DNA of 5,826 bases. Origin: Bacillota bacterium (GTDB taxonomy: Bacteria; Bacillota; Clostridia; Christensenellales; UBA1242). The DNA is taken from the NCBI GenBank assembly GCA_009780625.1, contig WQZR01000063.1, forward strand, positions 1-5,826. The letters are read 5' to 3'. The notes under the pieces were generated by a model. It searched no databases, was not told where the DNA came from, and saw nothing but the letters and a program-made list of their open reading frames with translations. The position numbers and the translations under genes were made by a program. Positions 1 to 4,956 of the stretch are shown here, piece after piece (the stretch's first letter is position 1; every line of letters starts with the position of its first letter).

Positions 1-384
1 AATAAAAGAGTGATATGTTTCAATTCTTGCAGTTTGAGTGTATGGTCCATATTTTCCCACTTCGCCTGTTTTGAATGTTCCTTCATCAAATCTCACGCCC
101 GCATATTCAAAACCAGCAAAAATTGCATCGATTGCATCTTCTGTTTTTCTTGATAAATCTGTGTCTTCAATTCTTAAAATTGAAACACCACCTGTTTGTC
201 TAGCTAGAGTTGTGTCCAAGACCCCCTGAAAAATGCTGCCTATGTGCAAATAGCCAGTTGGGCTTGGAGCAATTCTTGTAACCTCTGCCCCTTTAGGCAG
301 TTTTCTTTTTGGATACTTCTTTTGCCAATATGTAATCTCTTGTGCTTTTGGAAAAAGCAAATCCGCAATTCTCTTGTTTATCAT
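1..384 (-). CDS. gltX: Glutamyl-tRNA synthetase, N-terminal 128 codons (gene runs off the left edge)
   Basis: This class I aminoacyl-tRNA synthetase charges tRNA with glutamate in the cytosol using ATP. The visible part is the start of the Rossmann catalytic domain. The ATP-binding signature RIAPSPTGYLHIGS lies at residues 37-50, with HIGS as the HIGH-type motif at 47-50. The GluRS-typical RIEDTD lies at 71-76, and GKYGPYTQTAR follows near 110-120. The PSPTG form separates it from glutaminyl-tRNA synthetase, which has PEPNGYLHIG. About 34 residues precede the catalytic core (including LLFPKAQEITYWQKKYPKRK), whereas many GluRS begin almost directly at the signature; I recall similar extensions in clostridial-type enzymes. 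The ATG at 384 follows GAGAGG with a 4-nt gap and starts 9 nt after the ATPase stop, so the two are probably co-transcribed and perhaps translationally coupled. The KMSKS loop and anticodon-binding domain lie outside the window, so tRNA specificity (strict or also tRNA-Gln) cannot be judged. Confidence 0.94.
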   Translation of the reverse strand, partial: MINKRIADLLFPKAQEITYWQKKYPKRKLPKGAEVTRIAPSPTGYLHIGSIFQGVLDTTLARQTGGVSILRIEDTDLSRKTEDAIDAIFAGFEYAGVRFDEGTFKTGEVGKYGPYTQTARIETYHSFI

Positions 385-394
385 AAGTCCTCTC
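385..394 (-). promoter_or_regulatory. Ribosome binding site of gltX in the 9-nt ATPase-gltX gap
   Basis: Read on the minus strand, the sequence is stop TAG, then AGAGGACTT, then ATG. The GAGAGG core (394-389) shares its first G with the ATPase stop codon and sits 4 nt before the gltX ATG. No promoter fits in the gap, so gltX must be read from an upstream promoter, or from one inside the ATPase gene. Confidence 0.7.
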
Positions 395-3027
395 TACTCT
401 ATATCTAGAATTTTTTTACGTGTTTTATTTAAGTAGGCAAGCCCAATGTCACTGTATTTAACCACCGTCGAATATATTGCATAACTGAATTGAACAATAA
501 CCACAATTCCAAGAATGTTCACCCATCCCTGGTTTCCAACAAACGGAGCGAAATCGAACCATCTTTCATCCCATGGCAACACCACAAGTGCGAGTGTAAT
601 TCCAACTGCCACCCCAATAAACAGAATTGTTCTGATAAGGTCAAATGGTTTGCAGATTCTATAAACAATGAACAATCCTGTGAATAATATTGAAAGCGTT
701 GCCATTGTTGCAAAATCTCCACCCAAAGCTTCTGTAAAGATAAAGCACGCCAAGGTTGCAAAGATATACATAATACTTCCCGGAACAGCTTTGGAAATCA
801 TATTCATTAAGAAGTTTGTGTTTATTCTGTCGTTGTTTGGTTGCAAAGAGAGAACAAGTGCCGGTATACCATTAATAAACAGCGTCACAAGCATCGCCCT
901 GTTTGTGTAGTAGAACGGAATAATTCTGCCAGCCTCCACCCAAGTTTCCGGAATTGGAATAAGTGTGATTACGTTAAGCAAAATAACAAATATTGCGTTC
1001 ATCAAAAATAAACTGGAAGCCTTCGAAATGTTGTTAATAACACGTCTACCTTCCGCAACAACCGATGGCATGCTTGCAAAGTCTGAATCTAACAACACAA
1101 CATGCGAAACGTTTCTTGCTGCTTCGGAACCTGATGCCATTGCGATTGAACAATCTGCTTCTTTAAGAGCAAGAATGTCGTTCACACCGTCCCCTGTCAT
1201 TCCAACTTTTTTGCCTTTGTTTTTAAGAGCTTTCACAAGAATTGCTTTTTGTTCTGGACTGACACGTCCAAAGATTGTGTATTTATCTGCAGCATCAACA
1301 ACCTGTTGTTTAGACAAACCTTCAAGGCTTAAGAACTTATCAGCATTTTTAACCCCAACACGCTTTCCAATTTCAGAAACAGTGATTGGGTTATCTCCAG
1401 ATATAATCTTTAAATCAACATCGTTTTCATAAAACCACTTAAGAGTTCTTGCTGCACTTTCTCTAATTTTGTCTTCAATAACAATCAAAGATATTGGCGT
1501 CACAACACCTGCTGGAAGTTTTTCTTCTGTCGATTTTCCTTTAACTCCAGCAAGAAGCAAAACTCTATACCCTTGTTCAGCAAATTCTTTAACCGCTTTA
1601 TCAACAACTTTGTTTGGAGTTTTAAGAACAAACTCTGGTGCTCCCATAACATATGTCTCAAACTTTTCGCCAATCTTAAAACTTACTGCAGAAAACTTTC
1701 TTGCAGAAGAAAACGGAATTGTTGAAGCAACCGGAAGTTCTTTGTTATATCCAAAATGCCCAGCAAGTGCAATTGCTGTTTGGTTGTTTTCTTGAAGTGC
1801 TGTCAGCATGCTTCCCATAATTGTGTTCACGTGGTGCGGTGCATCGTTCACGCTTATAACTTTGTTCACAACCATTGTTCCATCTGTGATTGTTCCTGTT
1901 TTATCTAAACATAAAACGTCAACCCTCGAAAGCATCTCTATACTATATATATCTTGAATGTGTGTTCTCTTTCTAAATAATGTAATCACGCCAACCGAAA
2001 GAGCCGCAGAAATTGCAAGATACATCCCCGCCGGAACCATCAAAATTGCAGCGTTTGCCGACCTAAACAATGCAGTGCCAAGAACATCAAGACCCAAGTT
2101 TGTGTCAATCTGATTGCCGCTATAATTCACAATAAAAATTATTGTAGCAAGAGGAATAACAAGAACACCAATTGCCTTAATCACGCGGTTGATGTTTCTA
2201 AGCAAATCGCTCTTTGGTTTAGATTTAGATTGTGCTTTTTTAACAAGAGATGAACTATAGTTATAGTCCCCAATTCTTTCAACCTGCGCAACAACCTTTC
2301 CAGAAACAATAAAACTTCCTGCATATAGAAGGTCGCCCTCTTTTTTCTTTACAGGAACAGATTCACCCGTAAGCAAACTTTCATTAACCTCAACCATTCC
2401 AGAACGAATGATGCAGTCTGCAACAACTTGTCGCCCTAGACCTATCACCATAATGTCGTCTAGAACAACATCAGAAACGGCAATCTCTTCTTCTTTCCCG
2501 TTTCTTATAACCGTTGCAGTCGGTGCAGTCAACAAACTAATCTTTTCAACAGCAAGCTTTGCACGAATATCTTGAATGATTTGAATAAGAAGGTTTGCCA
2601 TATATATAGGTAAGAACCCAATTAGAGGCGCATATGTTCCCAGATATATAAATATTGCAGCAACGACGGCAGCAATAAAGTTAAAGAATGTGAACATGTT
2701 TCCAAAGAAAATTTCAAAATAGCTTTTTGTTGTTCTAGTTTTGGATGCGTTATAAAACCCACCAAGATATCTTTCCTTAACTTGCTCAGTTGAAAGACCA
2801 ACAGCATGGTTCACTTCAAAACGTTTTGCTTTTGAAAGTTGCCCAATTTTTCTTGCTTTCTTTGGCTGTTCTTTCTTGTCTCCGTTTTTCACAGTCATTA
2901 TATCTTTAAGAAGAGCCTTCTCGCCCTCTTCCACAGTATTTTTATCTTCCACAAAAACACCTTCTGCCTTTTCTTGCAGTTTTGGCTTTTTGATTGCAGG
3001 TTTTTTTGTTTTTGTTCCCGTAGTCAT
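394..3027 (-). CDS. CtpE-like cation-transporting P-type ATPase (877 aa)
   Basis: This is a membrane pump that couples ATP hydrolysis, through an aspartyl-phosphate, to cation movement. Residues count from the ATG at 3027. A Lys-rich hydrophilic tail covers about 1-70. A GLSTEQV...GFYNASKTRTTKS entry segment (about 77-101) is typical of the CtpE-like group. M1/M2 lie near 104-154, the actuator TGES at 220-223, M3 at 282-302 and M4 with PAGM at 332-335. The phosphorylation motif DKTGT is at 375-379 (Asp375), GAPE of the nucleotide domain at 462-465, SGDNP at 543-547 and TGDGVND at 611-617. M5-M10 follow between about 671 and 854, giving ten helices in all. All catalytic motifs are intact and the length is normal. 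CtpE homologues are associated with Ca2+, but the acidic M4 and M6 ligands are replaced here, so the ion is unassigned. An in-frame ATG at 3045 would add six residues, but it overlaps the likely promoter. Neither ATG has a Shine-Dalgarno site. The stop is TAG, and gltX follows after 9 nt. Confidence 0.95.
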   Translation of the reverse strand: MTTGTKTKKPAIKKPKLQEKAEGVFVEDKNTVEEGEKALLKDIMTVKNGDKKEQPKKARKIGQLSKAKRFEVNHAVGLSTEQVKERYLGGFYNASKTRTTKSYFEIFFGNMFTFFNFIAAVVAAIFIYLGTYAPLIGFLPIYMANLLIQIIQDIRAKLAVEKISLLTAPTATVIRNGKEEEIAVSDVVLDDIMVIGLGRQVVADCIIRSGMVEVNESLLTGESVPVKKKEGDLLYAGSFIVSGKVVAQVERIGDYNYSSSLVKKAQSKSKPKSDLLRNINRVIKAIGVLVIPLATIIFIVNYSGNQIDTNLGLDVLGTALFRSANAAILMVPAGMYLAISAALSVGVITLFRKRTHIQDIYSIEMLSRVDVLCLDKTGTITDGTMVVNKVISVNDAPHHVNTIMGSMLTALQENNQTAIALAGHFGYNKELPVASTIPFSSARKFSAVSFKIGEKFETYVMGAPEFVLKTPNKVVDKAVKEFAEQGYRVLLLAGVKGKSTEEKLPAGVVTPISLIVIEDKIRESAARTLKWFYENDVDLKIISGDNPITVSEIGKRVGVKNADKFLSLEGLSKQQVVDAADKYTIFGRVSPEQKAILVKALKNKGKKVGMTGDGVNDILALKEADCSIAMASGSEAARNVSHVVLLDSDFASMPSVVAEGRRVINNISKASSLFLMNAIFVILLNVITLIPIPETWVEAGRIIPFYYTNRAMLVTLFINGIPALVLSLQPNNDRINTNFLMNMISKAVPGSIMYIFATLACFIFTEALGGDFATMATLSILFTGLFIVYRICKPFDLIRTILFIGVAVGITLALVVLPWDERWFDFAPFVGNQGWVNILGIVVIVQFSYAIYSTVVKYSDIGLAYLNKTRKKILDIE

Positions 3028-3035
3028 TATCTTAA

Positions 3036-3064
3036 AGTATACCATAATAATTTTATCTATAAAA
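3036..3064 (-). promoter_or_regulatory. Predicted extended -10 promoter of the ATPase-gltX operon
   Basis: On the minus strand TGGTATACT (3044-3036) is an extended -10 box (TGn plus TATACT, against consensus TATAAT). A weak -35 hexamer, TTTTAT (3064-3059), lies at the ideal 17-bp spacing but matches TTGACA at only two positions, so the extended -10 would have to carry recognition. A start 6-7 nt downstream falls near 3029-3030, only about 2 nt before the ATG at 3027. This predicts a leaderless or nearly leaderless mRNA. The site shares its -35 region with the promoter on the other strand. Confidence 0.6.
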
Positions 3065-3079
3065 TATATTTGGTATACT
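3051..3079 (+). promoter_or_regulatory. Predicted extended -10 promoter of the PH-domain membrane protein gene
   Basis: TGGTATACT at 3071-3079 is an extended -10 element identical to the one on the other strand. The hexamer TTTTAT (3051-3056) lies 17 bp upstream of TATACT and is a poor -35. The predicted transcription start is near 3086, giving a leader of about 18 nt. The AT-only tract that follows (3080-3090) should melt easily. Confidence 0.6.
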
Positions 3080-3091
3080 TATATATATAAT

Positions 3092-3096
3092 AGGAG
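3092..3096 (+). promoter_or_regulatory. Ribosome binding site AGGAG fixing the start at 3104
   Basis: AGGAG ends 7 nt before the ATG at 3104, which is ideal spacing. It decides the start of the PH-domain gene. The open frame continues upstream to an ATG at 2876, but that part overlaps the ATPase gene and its promoter in antisense and has no comparable site. Confidence 0.85.
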
Positions 3097-3103
3097 AAAA
3101 CAC

Positions 3104-4087
3104 ATGGCAAGAAACAGTCACAACGACTTTCTAAATGAACTAAGAAGACGCGAAGGAACAAAATCAAGCGTCGACTCTCACAGAAAAGCACCAGGCACAA
3201 GTGGAATGGACAGAAAAAAAGTTGCAAACGCGCAACCAGGTTTTGTTGAACAAAAGAAATCTAGAAGTTCTGTTTCAACATCTGCAGAAGTTCAAACATT
3301 TGGAAGACACACAACAGATATAGAAAGAGAACTTAGAGTCAACCAAGGCGAAAGACTTGTTATGGAACTGACCATAAGCAAAAAAGGAAGAAAGCTTGCA
3401 TCGATTTTCAACCCAATGTTTCCAATCGCTGCTTTGTGGGCTGGAATTGCCTTTGCAGTTTTGCCAATGATTATAATTGAAATGGTAAGTTCTGGCGAAG
3501 CATATATGCTTGGAATAATACTTCCATTCTTTGCGGTATGGCTCTTCCCTGTTTGGATGTATTTGTTTATCGTAATTGCCGGAATAAAATTTGCATACAA
3601 AACAAGTTTTGCAATCACAAACCAAAGGTTTATAAACAAAGAAAGAAAAGCCATGGAATTCAACAACGGCAGAGGCAGAACAACATCTGTTCCAAGAGCA
3701 GAAAGAGATAGATATCAAAGTATTGAGTTTGGTGCAATCAGAGAAGTTTCAACAAACGCAATGAATGGACAAAGAAGAACAAACGGCAAACTGTTCATCA
3801 CAACAAGAAATGGACAACGCCAAACGTTTTCAGGAATTGTAAACGTTCAAGCAGCGTATGACCAACTTGTTCGCGAGATTGAAAACTTCAGAATTGAAGA
3901 ACAAGCAGCCCGCCGTGCCGCAGCAGAAGAAAGAAGAAACGCAGCAGCACAGCCAACACCTGCAACAACAACTCCAAAAAGAACAACCACAACAAGAAAA
4001 CCACCAACACCAAGACCAGTTTCAACAAGCCTAAGAAACCCAAGCAATCCAAATGGTTTTGACGACAGCGACTTTGATTGGAAATAA
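3104..4087 (+). CDS. Two-helix membrane protein with bacterial PH-like (DUF304/YdbS-type) domain (327 aa)
   Basis: This is a membrane-anchored protein of unknown role. Residues 1-80 are polar and basic (RRREGTK, DRKK, QKKSR), look disordered and have no signal peptide. Two hydrophobic helices follow, about 104-127 and 134-160, separated by a short loop (SSGEAY). A beta-rich segment at about 164-262 has the pattern of bacterial PH domains next to a membrane: YKTSFAITNQRFI after the second helix, then IEFGAIREVS, GKLFITTRNGQRQTFSGI and a closing helix YDQLVREIENF. The arrangement of two helices then PH fold matches the DUF304/YdbS-type family, whose members have no agreed biochemical role. After it comes an Ala/Arg/Glu-rich helix (263-283), a Thr/Pro/Arg-rich low-complexity tail (284-312) and an acidic end, FDDSDFDWK. 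Both ends and the PH fold are probably cytoplasmic. The gene is monocistronic: its own promoter lies upstream and a hairpin starts at its stop codon. The family call is from pattern, not from a search. Confidence 0.85.
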   Translation: MARNSHNDFLNELRRREGTKSSVDSHRKAPGTSGMDRKKVANAQPGFVEQKKSRSSVSTSAEVQTFGRHTTDIERELRVNQGERLVMELTISKKGRKLASIFNPMFPIAALWAGIAFAVLPMIIIEMVSSGEAYMLGIILPFFAVWLFPVWMYLFIVIAGIKFAYKTSFAITNQRFINKERKAMEFNNGRGRTTSVPRAERDRYQSIEFGAIREVSTNAMNGQRRTNGKLFITTRNGQRQTFSGIVNVQAAYDQLVREIENFRIEEQAARRAAAEERRNAAAQPTPATTTPKRTTTTRKPPTPRPVSTSLRNPSNPNGFDDSDFDWK

Positions 4088-4109
4088 AAAACGCCGTGTG
4101 GCGTTTTTT
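4086..4109. terminator. Bidirectional intrinsic terminator between convergent genes
   Basis: A6-CGCC-GTGT-GGCG-T6 forms a perfect 10-bp stem (4086-4095 with 4100-4109) and a 4-nt loop (4096-4099). The T run continues to 4110 on the plus strand, and the A run (4086-4091) becomes a U run on the minus-strand transcript. The stem begins inside the TAA of the plus-strand gene (4085-4087) and ends at the first base of the minus-strand gene's stop (4109-4111). One short element therefore serves both genes. The GC part is only 4 bp, so efficiency may be modest. Confidence 0.85.
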
Positions 4110-4915
4110 TATGCTTCATCAATCATTGCCTTTGCTTCTCTTTTAAACTCTTTCATTTTCTCTGGGTTAAGAGCTCTTGCTTTTTTCACACCTCTTCTTA
4201 AATCAAGAAGCGCGTCCATTGCAATTTCAGATTGCTCTTTCACATTGTGTAGTGCATTAAGTTTAATTTTTTGGTCTGCTTCTTCAAGTTGTTTTTCAAG
4301 TTCTGCAAAATTGATTCTGTCTCTGTCTCCAGGTCCACCGTTGAAATCAAGTTTTGTCACATATGCCCAGTCTGGAAACTCTGCATCAATTTCAATTTGA
4401 TATACTCTTGAAATCAATTCTCTTCCAGTTTTTCTGCTTACAAGTGATTGTGTTTGTTCCACATCTGTTTTTGAAACAATTGCAACATTTTTGTTTTCGC
4501 TTGGGTTGAAGACTGATTCAACCTGTCTGATTTCTCTTCCTGAAAAGATATGCCCAATTGATTTAGACCCATCTTCATTTCCCATATGAGCAAACTCGCC
4601 TTCAACTTTGATGTTTGTTTTTTCTCTAAACAAAACATCTCCCGTCACAACATTGCCAAACTCAAACATGTTCTTGCTTCCTGTAAACTTAACAAACTTT
4701 GGGTGTTCAGTTGGAAGAAAACCATATCCATGCTCAAAGAAAACTTTTTCTTCGTCCATATTCAAAAATGCTTGTTTTCCATTTCTTTGGTGAAGCACAA
4801 ACAGTTGGTCAATTCCAAGCCCTGCATCAAATTTTCTTCTTTCTTCGTATTCAGCAATAGTCTTCCCATCTCTTCCTACAGCTTCTTTAACAACTCTCTC
4901 TACAAATTTTCCCAT
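4109..4915 (-). CDS. Unrecognised soluble protein downstream of rnr (268 aa)
   Basis: I do not recognise this family. The protein has no signal peptide, no membrane helix and no cysteine, so it is probably cytosolic. Residues 1-30 are charged and helical (MGKFVERVVKEAV, EYEERRKFD). About 34-190 alternates hydrophobic and polar residues and looks beta-rich, with segments such as DQLFVLHQRNGKQAF, KVFFEHGYGFLP, VLFREKTNIKVEGEF, NVAIVSK and RVYQIEIDAEFPDWAYVTKLDF. A Gly/Asp turn, NGGPGDRDR (192-200), leads to a strongly charged helical C-terminus (about 202-268) with possible short coiled coils (FAELEKQLEEADQKIKL). The ATG at 4915 is chosen because AGGAG lies 5 nt upstream. A GTG at 4960 would add 15 residues and give a 4-nt GTGA overlap with the rnr stop, but it lacks an equally good site. 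The gene follows rnr by 41 nt and ends in the shared terminator, so co-transcription with rnr is likely. A role in RNA metabolism would rest on position alone. Confidence 0.85.
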   Translation of the reverse strand: MGKFVERVVKEAVGRDGKTIAEYEERRKFDAGLGIDQLFVLHQRNGKQAFLNMDEEKVFFEHGYGFLPTEHPKFVKFTGSKNMFEFGNVVTGDVLFREKTNIKVEGEFAHMGNEDGSKSIGHIFSGREIRQVESVFNPSENKNVAIVSKTDVEQTQSLVSRKTGRELISRVYQIEIDAEFPDWAYVTKLDFNGGPGDRDRINFAELEKQLEEADQKIKLNALHNVKEQSEIAMDALLDLRRGVKKARALNPEKMKEFKREAKAMIDEA

Positions 4916-4920
4916 TTCTT

Positions 4921-4925
4921 CTCCT
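4921..4925 (-). promoter_or_regulatory. Ribosome binding site AGGAG deciding the start at 4915
   Basis: On the minus strand AGGAG is followed by AAGAA and then ATG (4915). This supports the internal ATG over the GTG at 4960 that overlaps the rnr stop. The AT-rich stretch just upstream (4928-4943, with TAATAT- and TATATT-like hexamers) could hold a weak promoter, but no -35 sits at a usable distance. Confidence 0.75.
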
Positions 4926-4956
4926 GTATAAAATATATTATTAGGTTTCCATTCTA

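Larger units (their letters stand above)
3036..3079. repeat. Imperfect 44-bp palindrome spanning the divergent promoters
   Basis: The arms 3036-3057 and 3058-3079 are reverse complements at 17 of 22 positions. The outer 9 bp (AGTATACCA and TGGTATACT) and the inner TTTTAT/ATAAAA (3051-3056 and 3059-3064) match perfectly. The dyad centre lies between 3057 and 3058. The symmetry comes at least partly from having the same promoter on both strands at the same distance. It could also be read by a dimeric regulator, but no known operator is recognised. Confidence 0.65.

Noticed and set aside
965..1432. Plus-strand open frame of 155 codons antisense to the ATPase
   Set aside because: The minus frame carries conserved motifs such as TGDGVND and SGDNP here. 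The plus frame has no recognisable domain and is a shadow of it.
2596..2660. TATATATA-type tracts inside the ATPase as an internal promoter for gltX
   Set aside because: They encode Ile/Tyr/Met-rich helix residues (IYMANLL, IFIYL) and lie more than 2 kb before gltX. No paired promoter elements were found.
2876..3103. Longer start of the plus-strand PH-domain gene (ATG at 2876, 76 extra residues)
   Set aside because: The extension is antisense to the ATPase N-terminus, runs through the promoter region and has no good ribosome binding site. AGGAG 7 nt before the ATG at 3104 fixes the start.
3275..3718. Minus-strand frame of 147 codons rich in Cys and Phe opposite the PH-domain gene
   Set aside because: The Cys/Phe/Ser bias is what the antisense of Ala/Thr/Lys/Glu codons gives. 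It has no ribosome binding site and no motif.
3950..4035. Tandem repeat or small repeat array in the ACA/CCA-rich stretch
   Set aside because: No unit repeats regularly. It is codon-level low complexity encoding a Thr/Pro/Arg tail.
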